Origin: Aliihoeflea sp. 40Bstr573
Lineage (GTDB): Bacteria > Pseudomonadota > Alphaproteobacteria > Rhizobiales > Rhizobiaceae
Length of the DNA: 64,000 bases
NCBI RefSeq assembly: GCF_024105655.1
Contig: NZ_JAAAMH010000008.1
Coordinates: forward strand, 62,001 to 126,000
Direction: 5' to 3'
Of this stretch, positions 1-8,959 are shown piece after piece (the first letter of the stretch is position 1; each line of letters opens with the position of its first letter). Below the pieces are notes generated by a model. It saw only the letters and a program-made list of their open reading frames with translations. It had not been told where the DNA came from and ran no database searches. The translations under genes and the position numbers were made by a program.

Positions 1-737
1 CCAAGGGCATACGCCACGGCTTCTTCACCCGTGCCGGCGGCGCTTCGCAAGGCATCTATGCCGGGTTGAACGTCGGCTTCGGCTCGGACGATTCGCGCGA
101 TGCGGTCGTCGAAAATCGCCGCCGTGCGGCCAGGTGGCTTGGTGTCCCGGAAACGCATCTGGCGACCGTTCACCAGATTCACTCGCCCGATGTCGAAATC
201 GTCACGCGGCCGATCCCCCCGGATGGGCGACCGAAAGCGGACGCGCTGGTGACCGCGACGCCCGGCATCGCGCTCGGCGTGCTGACGGCCGATTGCGGGC
301 CGATCCTCTTTGCCGACGCACGCGCGCGCGTCATCGGTGCGGCCCATGCCGGCTGGAAGGGCGCGCTCTACGGGGTCATCGAGAACACGCTCGCCGCGAT
401 GGAAAAGCTCGGTGCAAGGCGCGCCGACATCCACGCCGTTCTCGGCCCGGCGATCAGCGCCGCGAACTACGAGGTGGGCCCGGAGCGCGTCGCCGATCTG
501 ATCGCGGCGGACAGCGCGAACGACGCCTATTTCACGCCTTCGGCGACGGCCGGCCACGCGATGTTCGACCTGAACCGCTACACGATCGACCGGCTGAAGC
601 GCGCGGGCGTGACGGTTGACCATGTCGCGCGCTGCACCTATGCGGAAGCCGACAACTTCTTTTCCTACAGGCGGACGACGCACAGGCAGGAGCCCGATTA
701 CGGCCGCCAGCTCTCCGCCATCGTCCTGGAGACCTGA
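1..737 (+). CDS. pgeF: PgeF/YfiH-type laccase-domain purine nucleoside phosphorylase, 5' end outside window
   Basis: The frame is open from base 3, so the start codon and only a few residues are missing; about 244 residues are visible against roughly 250-260 for the family. It belongs to the YfiH/DUF152 (multicopper polyphenol oxidase-like) family. Members act on purine nucleosides, and E. coli PgeF also corrects a mis-made peptidoglycan precursor. Visible motifs are TADCGPIL with the catalytic Cys (about 285-310), AHAGWKG with the catalytic His (about 340-362), then GPAIS and YEVG. The next gene starts 4 bp downstream on the same strand, so cotranscription is likely. In rhizobia lgt and a methyltransferase gene often precede it; that would lie outside the window. 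Confidence 0.88.
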   Translation, partial: KGIRHGFFTRAGGASQGIYAGLNVGFGSDDSRDAVVENRRRAARWLGVPETHLATVHQIHSPDVEIVTRPIPPDGRPKADALVTATPGIALGVLTADCGPILFADARARVIGAAHAGWKGALYGVIENTLAAMEKLGARRADIHAVLGPAISAANYEVGPERVADLIAADSANDAYFTPSATAGHAMFDLNRYTIDRLKRAGVTVDHVARCTYAEADNFFSYRRTTHRQEPDYGRQLSAIVLET

Positions 738-741
738 TTTC

Positions 742-1893
742 ATGGCGCTGCATTTCGACAGAACCGAATTCGATTCCCGCCGCGACCGTCTTCTCATCGA
801 GATGGCCGAGCGCAAGCTCGACGCAATCCTGCTCTTCGCGCAGGAGAGCATGTACTGGCTGACCGGCTACGATACGTTCGGCTTCTGCTTCTTCCAGTCG
901 CTGGTCGTGAAATCCGACGGTTCGATGGTGCTTTTGACCCGCTCGGCCGACATGCGCCAGGCCAAGCACACCTCGACGATCGAGAACGTCGTTCTGTGGA
1001 CCGACCGCGACAGGGCGGACCCGACCGCCGATCTGCGCAACCTCTTGAACGACATCGACCTTCTGGGCTGCCGCATCGGCGTCGAGTACGACACGCACGG
1101 CCTGACAGGCCACAATGCGCGCCTGCTCGACGAACAGTTGAAGACCTTCGGCAAGATCGAGGATGCGTCCGATCTCGTCTCGCGCCTGCGCCTCTTCAAG
1201 AGCCCGGCCGAGATCAAGAAGGCCGATCGCGCGGCAGCGCTTTCCGACGACGCGCTCGACGCCGCGCTGCCCCTCATCCGGCAGGGCACCGACGAGGGCG
1301 CGATCCTGGCGGCCATGCAGGGCGCTATCTTCGAAGGCGGCGGCGACTATCCGGCCAACGAGTTCATCATCGGCTCGGGCGCCGACGCGCTTCTTTGCCG
1401 CTACAAGTCCGGCCGGCGCAAGCTGACCAAGACCGACCAGCTGACGCTCGAATGGTCGGGCGCCTTCGCGCGCTACCACGCGCCGATGATGCGCACGATC
1501 CTGGTCGGCAAGGCAAGCAAGCGCCATCAGGAACTCTACGAGGCCTGCCACGACGCGCTTCTGGCCGTCGAGAAGGCAATGGTGCCCGGCAATACGTTCG
1601 GCGACGTCTTCGACGCCCACGCCAAGGTGATGGAGGCGCGTGGTCTGACGCGCCACAGGCTCAACGCCTGCGGCTATTCGGTCGGCGCGCGCTTCACGCC
1701 GTCGTGGATGGACCGGCAGATGTTCTTCTCCGGCAGCCCGGAGCCGATCGCGCCCGACATGACGCTCTTTGCCCACATGATCATCATGGATTCGGATTCG
1801 GAGACCGCCATGACGCTCGGTCGCACCTACCTCACCACCGACGCCGCGCCCCGCGCGCTTTCGCGTCACGGCCTCGACTTGATCGTCCAGTAA
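742..1893 (+). CDS. M24-family creatinase/ectoine hydrolase-like pita-bread protein
   Basis: A 383-residue protein of the Xaa-Pro aminopeptidase/creatinase (M24) superfamily. The N-terminal creatinase domain covers about residues 5-135 and the pita-bread catalytic domain about 145-375. The usual metal-ligand pattern DxG...D.TR is replaced by LEWSGAFARYHAPMMRT, as in metal-free members such as creatinase and ectoine hydrolase (DoeA). A metal-independent C-N hydrolase is therefore more likely than a dipeptidase (inference). The frame is open further upstream, but the ATG at 742 sits 4 bp after the pgeF stop and starts the conserved region. The substrate cannot be told from the sequence, and no ectoine or creatine genes are adjacent. 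Confidence 0.8.
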   Translation: MALHFDRTEFDSRRDRLLIEMAERKLDAILLFAQESMYWLTGYDTFGFCFFQSLVVKSDGSMVLLTRSADMRQAKHTSTIENVVLWTDRDRADPTADLRNLLNDIDLLGCRIGVEYDTHGLTGHNARLLDEQLKTFGKIEDASDLVSRLRLFKSPAEIKKADRAAALSDDALDAALPLIRQGTDEGAILAAMQGAIFEGGGDYPANEFIIGSGADALLCRYKSGRRKLTKTDQLTLEWSGAFARYHAPMMRTILVGKASKRHQELYEACHDALLAVEKAMVPGNTFGDVFDAHAKVMEARGLTRHRLNACGYSVGARFTPSWMDRQMFFSGSPEPIAPDMTLFAHMIIMDSDSETAMTLGRTYLTTDAAPRALSRHGLDLIVQ

Positions 1894-1900
1894 CGGCATA

Positions 1901-2452
1901 GTGCGCATCATGGCCCTGACGACCCTCCCGCGGATCTCTGCATTCCTGCTGGCGCTGGCGCTGGCCGGCTGCACGAGTTCGAGCGGCGTTCAGCCCAATG
2001 CGCTGACCAGCACGCAGGAAGAGGCGATAGCGGCTGCGTCGTCGACCTCGGCCGGCGGCCAGCAGACGGCCTCGCTCGCCGCCGCGGCCGATCCGCCGCT
2101 TGCCATACCGCCGGCGATCGGCGCGCCGGAAAGCGCCGCCGTCCCGCTCAGCCAGCGTCTGTCGGCCCGCGCACAGGAACTTGGCATCCCGCTCGGATCG
2201 ACCGCCAGCGCCGCCGGCCTGACGATGAAGGGCTACTTCTCTGCCATCACCGAAGGCCCGCAGACCACCGTCATCTATGTGTGGGACGTCATCGACGCTG
2301 AGGGCAACCGGCTGACCCGCATCCAGGGCCAGGAACACGGCCCGAGCAGGGCGGGCTCCGGCTGGACCAGCGTGGAGCCCGAACTGATGCAGCGTATCGC
2401 CGACCAGACGATCGACGCCTACGCATCCTGGCTTCTCGCCCGCGCAGGCTGA
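1901..2452 (+). CDS. Putative lipoprotein
   Basis: A 183-residue protein with a lipoprotein signal: a short charged start, a hydrophobic stretch and the lipobox LAGC with the Cys near residue 23. A Ser/Ala-rich linker follows, then a compact C-terminal region (about 100-183) rich in aromatic and charged residues. Either the GTG at 1901 or the in-frame ATG at 1910 could start it; both keep the signal peptide. It follows the M24 gene by 7 bp and probably ends that transcription unit, since 119 bp separate it from prs. I recognise no enzymatic motif; similar short lipoproteins are frequent beside prs in rhizobia (recollection, not checked). Confidence 0.65.
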   Translation: MRIMALTTLPRISAFLLALALAGCTSSSGVQPNALTSTQEEAIAAASSTSAGGQQTASLAAAADPPLAIPPAIGAPESAAVPLSQRLSARAQELGIPLGSTASAAGLTMKGYFSAITEGPQTTVIYVWDVIDAEGNRLTRIQGQEHGPSRAGSGWTSVEPELMQRIADQTIDAYASWLLARAG

Positions 2453-2571
2453 ATCGCGCGCAAAGCGTGGGACAGGCCGAATTGAATCGGCACTGAATGA
2501 GGGCCAAGGGTTGCATTCACGGCGGGTGCCGGTAAAAGGCCGGTCAAATCCTTTGCCGGGGACCTCACTGC

Positions 2572-3504
<933 letters not shown>

Positions 3505-3521
3505 GAAAGCAGACGGACGCA

Positions 3522-3575
3522 AGGAAACGGTTCTGGTTGATCGCAGGGCCGAACGGCGTCGGCAAGACGCACTAG
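3522..3575 (+). pseudogene. P-loop (zeta-toxin-like) N-terminal remnant
   Basis: Right after prs, 17 codons read RKRFWLIAGPNGVGKTH before a TAG. The string FWLIAGPNGVGKT is a near-perfect start of the zeta-toxin/P-loop kinase family, with the Walker A motif GPNGVGKT. There is no start codon of its own and the frame stops just after the Walker A lysine, so only a scrap of the gene survives. I could not find the rest of the protein in the following bases in any frame. It is most simply the leftover of a deleted or recombined accessory gene next to chrA. Confidence 0.55.
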
Positions 3576-3756
3576 CGTTCAAGCTTGTCGTCGCGATCAG
3601 CGGCTCAGTGCCGCTGCCGCCGACCTCTGGCGCGTCCATGAGGCATCCGGGCCAAACCCCTGCCTGGCGCTCGAAGGCCGGGGAACGCGCCTCGACCATC
3701 AAGGTGAGAATTGCCTGGCAGGCGCCCACGACCGGATTCGCGACTTCGCCGCCACC

Positions 3757-5073
3757 CTATCCGACGAACAACCACCCCATCCCCACTAGCGCCGCCCCTG
3801 CCAGCACAACGATCAAATTGACGTGGAAGCGCAGCAACGCGATGGCGGCGGCGACCGCGATCAGCGCTGCCGCCGCATCGAAGGTCGCAAGTTCCGGCAA
3901 GAGGATGCGCAAAGGCCCCGCCCGCACTTCCGACAGCTGTGCGAACAGCACATGCAGGCCGAACCAGACGGCGAGGTTGGCGATGACGCCGACGACCGCT
4001 GCCGTCACCGCCGAAAGCGCGTTGGCCAGCCAGCGCACATTGCGAACGGTTTCGACAAAGGGCGCGCCGGCGAAGATCCACAAAAAGCACGGCACGAAGG
4101 TGAACCAGAGCGTGACGATGGCGCCGGCGACGCCGCCCGCCAGCGGCTCGAAGCCGGAAAGCCGCGCGCCGCCGAGGAAGCCGACGAAGACGAGCACCAG
4201 GATGAGCGGACCGGGAGTCGTCTCGGCAAGTCCGAGTCCTGTCAGCATCTCGTCCGGTCGCAGCCAGCCATAGATTTCGACCGCCTGCTGAGCGACATAG
4301 GCGAGCACCGCATAGGCGCCGCCGAAGGTGACCGCGGCCATGATGGAAAAGAAGCCGGCCTGCTGGGCGAAAACATTCTCGGCGCCCGCGATGAGATGGA
4401 TCAGCGCGAGCGGCAGGAGCCAGATCGCGAGCCAGACCGCCGTGGTGCGCAGGAAGCGCGGCCAGCTCGGGCGCGCCCAGTCCGGCAGGTCGCGCACGGG
4501 CGCTTTCTCGCCGCCCGCCTTGCCGTTGGCCGCCACGCCCAGCGCGCCGAGCGCGGCTGCAGCGAGGATGACGACCGGAAACGGGATCTGCAAGAGCGCG
4601 ATGGCGACGAAGGCGAGAACCGCGATCGCGACCATTTCCGGCCCCTTGATCGCCCGCTTCGAGACCTTCACCAATGCTTCGAGCACGATGGCGAGCACCG
4701 CCGCCTTGAGCCCGAAAAGCAGGCCCTGGACGATCGTCACCTCGCCGGCAACGATATAGATCGACGACAGAACGGTGATGAGGACTGCGCCGGGCAGGAC
4801 GAAGAGCAGGCCGGCAACCAGGCCGCCGATCGTGCCCTTGAGCAACCAGCCCGCATAGGTCGCAAGCTGCATCGCCTCGGGGCCGGGCAGCATCATGCAG
4901 TAGTTGAGCGCGTGCAGGAAACGCGGCTCGTCGAGCCAGTCGCGCTCTTCGACGAGCTCGCGGTGCATCAGCGCGATCTGCCCGGCAGGCCCGCCAAAGG
5001 AGAGAAGACCGATCTTGGCAAAGACGCGCGTGACTTCGGCGAGCGAGGGATTTGAATGGGGCTGCACTTGCAA
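3757..5073 (-). CDS. chrA: Chromate transporter (ChrA family)
   Basis: A 438-residue inner-membrane protein of the CHR superfamily, which expels chromate from the cytoplasm. It has the long form with two homologous halves. The first, with FAKIGLLSFGGPAGQIALMH (about 14-33), ends in a Gly-rich membrane core; the second repeats the pattern from about residue 250 (AVTFGGAYAVLAYV). MMLPGPEAMQLATYAGW (about 60-76) and TPGPLILVLVFVGFLGG (about 286-302) are the paired PGP motifs. About 10 hydrophobic segments are visible. It stands alone, flanked on both sides by gene debris, which suggests acquisition or retention within an accessory patch. No chrB-like regulator is present. Confidence 0.92.
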   Translation of the reverse strand: MQVQPHSNPSLAEVTRVFAKIGLLSFGGPAGQIALMHRELVEERDWLDEPRFLHALNYCMMLPGPEAMQLATYAGWLLKGTIGGLVAGLLFVLPGAVLITVLSSIYIVAGEVTIVQGLLFGLKAAVLAIVLEALVKVSKRAIKGPEMVAIAVLAFVAIALLQIPFPVVILAAAALGALGVAANGKAGGEKAPVRDLPDWARPSWPRFLRTTAVWLAIWLLPLALIHLIAGAENVFAQQAGFFSIMAAVTFGGAYAVLAYVAQQAVEIYGWLRPDEMLTGLGLAETTPGPLILVLVFVGFLGGARLSGFEPLAGGVAGAIVTLWFTFVPCFLWIFAGAPFVETVRNVRWLANALSAVTAAVVGVIANLAVWFGLHVLFAQLSEVRAGPLRILLPELATFDAAAALIAVAAAIALLRFHVNLIVVLAGAALVGMGWLFVG

Positions 5074-5129
5074 GATTCCGCTTCAGGTCGCCGCAAAACT
5101 AGATTGCGCTTCGTACCAGCTCAATGACA

Positions 5130-5355
5130 CATCCGATTCATTTCCAAGGGAAATCATGCGTTCGATTCCGATCGCATCGAGAAACGCAGTGTCGTGGCTG
5201 ACACGAGGAGCGCGCGCGAAAGTCGCGCAGGCCCACTTGACCTCGGCGATGGTGTCGAGGTCGAGATGATTGGTCGGCTCGTCCAGAAGCGGAAGTTCAC
5301 GCGCAGCGTCGGCGCGGAACGCCTGGCGCGCGAGCGCGGCGCAAAATTGTTCAAC
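5130..5355 (-). pseudogene. Degenerate ABC-F ATPase fragment (Walker B end)
   Basis: Between chrA and the secreted hydrolase, the minus strand encodes LLDEPTNHLDLDTIAEVKWA, followed by VSHDTAFLDAIGIERMISL. These are the Walker B/D-loop and H-loop regions of an ABC-F (Uup/EttA-like) ATPase, in the right order. The Walker A and LSGGE signature regions are missing, spacing is irregular, and the upstream frame has no family similarity. It is the decayed C-terminal piece of an ABC-F gene, not an active protein. The whole 5074-5480 interval holds only this remnant. Confidence 0.65.
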
Positions 5356-5480
5356 CCGCGCTTGCGCCGATGCGCCTAGCGACCGAAGATCAGGGTCAAC
5401 CGTCACACGACTGTTGGCTTGCCCCGCGAGAAGGCAGCCAGCTCGAAGGCAAACTCGAAACCTCAAGGGATGGAACCTGC

Positions 5481-6842
5481 ATGAAAATCGTATATGCGGC
5501 GGCTTTCGCAGCCGGACTCGCTACGGCGTTGACGCCGGCAATCGCTCAGGACGCGACCAAGCCAGCAACGGAGGCGTCGCAAGCCGCTGTGCAAAACCGG
5601 ATCGACATCATCCGCCCCGACGCGCCGGAGCTTGCCGCACACGGGGACCTTCCCATCGGGGTGCGTACGGTCGAGGTGACGAATGCCGACCAGATCGACG
5701 TGGCAAACACGACTGCCGGTGGCGAGCCGCCGCGCTATGACCGCAAGCTGACGCTCGAGATCTGGTATCCGGCGGCTGAAGGCACCGGCAATGAGGGCAC
5801 CTACACCACGCTCCTGCGCGACGGCGAGACCGAGGTGACGCTGACCGGGCGCGGCGTGCGCGACGCAGAACCGGCGGCCGAAGGCGGCCCCTTCCCGCTG
5901 GTCATCATCTCGCACGGCTATCCTGGAAACCGACTCCTTCTCAGCCACTTGGCCGAGAACCTTGCCACCAAGGGTTATGTCGTCGCGTCGATCGACCACC
6001 TGGAATCGACCTATGCCGACCAGGGCGCATTCGGCTCGACGCTCGTCAACCGCTCCCTCGACCAGCTCTTCGTCCTCGACGAGATCGAGCGCATGAGCGG
6101 TGAGGACGGCGACTTCCTTTCCGGCCTCGTCGACACCGCCAATACCGGCCTGATCGGTTATTCGATGGGCGGCTATGGCGCGGTGATCACCGCCGGCGCG
6201 GGCGTGACCGAGACGTCCGTCGGCTTTGAATGGGGCGCGCCGGCCGGCACGCTGGCAATCCACCAGTCCGGTTCGCCCGAACATGAAGACCGCGCTGAAC
6301 CGCGCATCAAGGCCGTCGTCGCCTTCGCACCCTGGGGTCGCCAGCGCGGCTTTTGGGATGCGGAAGGCATGAAGGGCATCGAAACGCCGATCTTCTACGT
6401 CGCCGGCTCGGTCGACGACGTCTCCGGCTACGAGGACGGCGTGAAGACGCTCTATGAGGAAACCGTCAACGCCGAGCGCTATCTCCTGACCTTCGAGAAC
6501 GCCAACCACAACGCCGCAGCCCCGATGCCGGCACCGGCCGAAAGCTGGGAATTCAGCGAGAAGCTCGGCTTCGCGCCCTTCGACCATTACGCCGACCCGG
6601 TCTGGGATACGGTGCGGATGAACAACATCGCCCAGCATTTCGTCACTGCCTTCCTCGGCAAGGAACTGAAGGGTGACGAGGAAATGGGCGCATATCTCGA
6701 CCTCGTCGAGAACGCCGCCGACGGCGTCACCGCACTCGACGACGAGGACAAGCCAACCGACGAGCACACCTACTGGAAGGGCTTTGCCGACCGCACAGCG
6801 GTCGGCCTGTCGCTGATGCACGCGATGCCGGCGGGCGAGTGA
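5481..6842 (+). CDS. Secreted alpha/beta hydrolase (dienelactone hydrolase / PAF-acetylhydrolase-like)
   Basis: A 453-residue exported hydrolase. The ATG at 5481 begins a clear signal peptide (MKIVYAAAFAAGLATALTPA, cleavage likely after AIA near residue 21); the longer upstream frame lacks this logic. The alpha/beta fold shows the oxyanion-region HGYPG (about 146-150), the nucleophile elbow GYSMGGYG (about 227-234) and a late NANHN that would carry the catalytic His (about 341-345). Length and layout resemble bacterial acetylhydrolase-type esterases with an acidic C-terminal tail. Substrate unknown. It is convergent with the AraC regulator: the two stop codons are directly adjacent. Confidence 0.8.
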   Translation: MKIVYAAAFAAGLATALTPAIAQDATKPATEASQAAVQNRIDIIRPDAPELAAHGDLPIGVRTVEVTNADQIDVANTTAGGEPPRYDRKLTLEIWYPAAEGTGNEGTYTTLLRDGETEVTLTGRGVRDAEPAAEGGPFPLVIISHGYPGNRLLLSHLAENLATKGYVVASIDHLESTYADQGAFGSTLVNRSLDQLFVLDEIERMSGEDGDFLSGLVDTANTGLIGYSMGGYGAVITAGAGVTETSVGFEWGAPAGTLAIHQSGSPEHEDRAEPRIKAVVAFAPWGRQRGFWDAEGMKGIETPIFYVAGSVDDVSGYEDGVKTLYEETVNAERYLLTFENANHNAAAPMPAPAESWEFSEKLGFAPFDHYADPVWDTVRMNNIAQHFVTAFLGKELKGDEEMGAYLDLVENAADGVTALDDEDKPTDEHTYWKGFADRTAVGLSLMHAMPAGE

Positions 6843-7640
6843 TCAGCCGGCCGCGCGGAAATAGGCGCGCGGCGCGGTGCCCAGCATGCGTGAGAACATG
6901 GTGGTGAAGGCCGGAACGCTGTCATAGCCGAGGTCCAGCGCGACGGCGGTGACGCTCTCGCCGTCGGCGAGCCGCGGCAGGGCGGCGAAGAGGCACGCCT
7001 GCTGGCGCCACAACCCCAGGCTGACGCCCGTCTCGCGCTGGAAGAAGCGCGTGAAGGAGCGTCGGCTCATGCCGAGGGCGGAGGCCCAGCCGTCGATGGT
7101 GACTTCCCGCGCCGGCTCGGCCAGGAATGCACGGCACCGCGCGAGAAGCCGCCGGTCGGACGGCAGCGGAAGACCGAGCGGGCGGATCGGCAGGCGAGGA
7201 ATTTCCTCCACAAGCAGCGCCATGGCGAGGTCGTTGTGCCGGCTGTCATTCGCGGCGGTGCGATCGGTGGCGACCGCCACCAGCGCACGCATCAGGTCGG
7301 TCATGCCCAGAACGACGAGATCGGGCGGCGCATCCGTGACCGCGCCGGGCTCGAGATAGACCGAGCGCATCCCCACCTCCCCCATCATCTCGACCGAATG
7401 GACGATGCCGGCCGGTATCCACATGGCGTGGTCGGGCGGGACCATCCACCGGCCGAAGGACGTGGAGATCATCGCGACGCCGCTTCGGGCATGAAGAAGC
7501 TGCGCGCGGCCGTGGCTGTGGGAGGGAACGACGAAACCGTCCGCATAGGACGACGCGCGGCCGACGACCGCGCCTTCCGCACGGTCCAGCGCGGCGAGGC
7601 TGTCGTTCAGTTCCGCCCTGGAGGCAGCGTCGTCGATCAT
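6843..7640 (-). CDS. AraC-family transcriptional regulator
   Basis: A 265-residue cytoplasmic DNA-binding regulator. The N-terminal half (about 20-110) is a cupin-like ligand or sensing domain with the HSHGRAQLLHA pattern. The C-terminal half (about 160-262) has the two AraC helix-turn-helix motifs, the second in the canonical form GYDSVPAFTTMFSRMLGTAP. It is divergent from the MFS exporter, with 89 bp between the start codons, so the exporter is its probable target. The N-terminal cupin plus this arrangement resembles regulators of efflux genes. The inducer is unknown. Confidence 0.9.
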   Translation of the reverse strand: MIDDAASRAELNDSLAALDRAEGAVVGRASSYADGFVVPSHSHGRAQLLHARSGVAMISTSFGRWMVPPDHAMWIPAGIVHSVEMMGEVGMRSVYLEPGAVTDAPPDLVVLGMTDLMRALVAVATDRTAANDSRHNDLAMALLVEEIPRLPIRPLGLPLPSDRRLLARCRAFLAEPAREVTIDGWASALGMSRRSFTRFFQRETGVSLGLWRQQACLFAALPRLADGESVTAVALDLGYDSVPAFTTMFSRMLGTAPRAYFRAAG

Positions 7641-7729
7641 GCTTTGGCCCGATCACGTAAGAAATCGACCAAACCACGAAAGCAGCCATCGAACAACGGG
7701 CATATAAGGCGGCGACAGGAGCCGCGATC

Positions 7730-8959
7730 TTGACCGACACGATCATCCAGCAAGCCCAACCGAACACGCAGACGGCCGCCAGACTTCCCGCCGAGACGAC
7801 GGCGTTCACCGTCATCTTCGCCGTCTCGTTCTGCCACATGCTCAACGACGTGATGCAGTCGCTGCTGGCCGCACTCTACCCGATGCTGAAGGCGGATTAC
7901 GGCCTGGCCTTCTGGCAGATCGGGCTCTTGACCATGGCGTTCCAGGTCACCGCGTCGCTGCTCCAGCCGGTCGTCGGCTTCTACACCGACAAGAACCCCA
8001 AGCCCTATTCACTGTCCTTCGGCATGGCATCCACCTTCTGCGGGCTGCTCATGCTGGCCTTCGCGCATTCCTACGGCTTCCTGCTCCTGGGCGCTTCGCT
8101 GATCGGCATCGGCTCGGCGATCTTCCACCCGGAAGCCTCGCGCGTGGCGCGCATGGCGTCGGGCGGGCGCTACGGGCTGGCGCAGTCGCTGTTCCAGGTG
8201 GGCGGCAATTTCGGCACCGCAATCGGGCCGCTGCTCGCCGCCTTCATCGTCGTGCCGCGCGGGCAGGCGAGCGTCGCCTGGTTCTGCGCCGCCGCGCTCA
8301 CCGGCATGATCATCCTCTATCAGATCGGCAACTGGTATCAGCGCTACACGGCCGCGCGAAAGGCACGCCCTGCCGCGCCCGCGATCGCGCTGCCGCGCAA
8401 CAAGGTGGTGGTCGCGCTGGTCGTTCTGGCGCTGCTCGTCTTCACCAAGAACATCTACATGGCATCGTTCACGAGCTACTACACCTTCTATGCGATCGAG
8501 CGCTTCGACGTGACGATCCAGCAGGCCCAGATGATGCTGTTCCTCTTCCTCGGCGCAGTCGCCTTGGGGACGGTCCTCGGCGGCCCGTTCGGCGATCGAT
8601 ATGGCTCCAAGACGGTGATCTGGCTGTCGATCCTCGGCATCCTGCCCTTCACCATGGCTCTGCCCTATGTCGGCTTCGAAGCGACGCTGGTGCTGACCTT
8701 CATCATCGGCGTGATGATCGCCTCGGCGTTTCCGGCCATCGTCGTCTTCGCACAGGAGCTGGTGCCCGGTCGCGTCGGCATGGTCGCCGGCATCTTCTTT
8801 GGCTTCGCCTTCGGCATGGGCGGCATCGCCGCCGCGGTGCTGGGTGTGGTGGCGGACGCGCGCGGTATCGAGTTCGTCTACACGATCTGCGCCTTCCTGC
8901 CGCTGCTGGGCCTGCTCACCGTCTTCCTGCCCAACATGCGCGAATTGCAAAGACGCTAG
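7730..8959 (+). CDS. MFS exporter, fosmidomycin-resistance (Fsr) type
   Basis: A 409-residue inner-membrane transporter with about 12 hydrophobic segments. The segment FCHMLNDVMQSLLAALYPML (about 35-54) and the GIGSAIFHPEASRVARMASG region (about 127-146) are characteristic of the Fsr branch of the major facilitator family, which exports fosmidomycin and other small drugs. The start is a TTG at 7730, supported by the Shine-Dalgarno AGGAG at 7717-7721 with 8-bp spacing; no suitable ATG exists. It faces the AraC gene divergently. Its TAG stop shares the palindrome CTAG (8956-8959) with the stop of the convergent cyclase gene. The true substrate is not known. Confidence 0.88.
   Translation: MTDTIIQQAQPNTQTAARLPAETTAFTVIFAVSFCHMLNDVMQSLLAALYPMLKADYGLAFWQIGLLTMAFQVTASLLQPVVGFYTDKNPKPYSLSFGMASTFCGLLMLAFAHSYGFLLLGASLIGIGSAIFHPEASRVARMASGGRYGLAQSLFQVGGNFGTAIGPLLAAFIVVPRGQASVAWFCAAALTGMIILYQIGNWYQRYTAARKARPAAPAIALPRNKVVVALVVLALLVFTKNIYMASFTSYYTFYAIERFDVTIQQAQMMLFLFLGAVALGTVLGGPFGDRYGSKTVIWLSILGILPFTMALPYVGFEATLVLTFIIGVMIASAFPAIVVFAQELVPGRVGMVAGIFFGFAFGMGGIAAAVLGVVADARGIEFVYTICAFLPLLGLLTVFLPNMRELQRR

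Noticed and set aside
3823-5055. A 410-codon plus-strand frame opposite chrA
   Set aside because: Shadow frame; chrA has clear family motifs and membrane segments.
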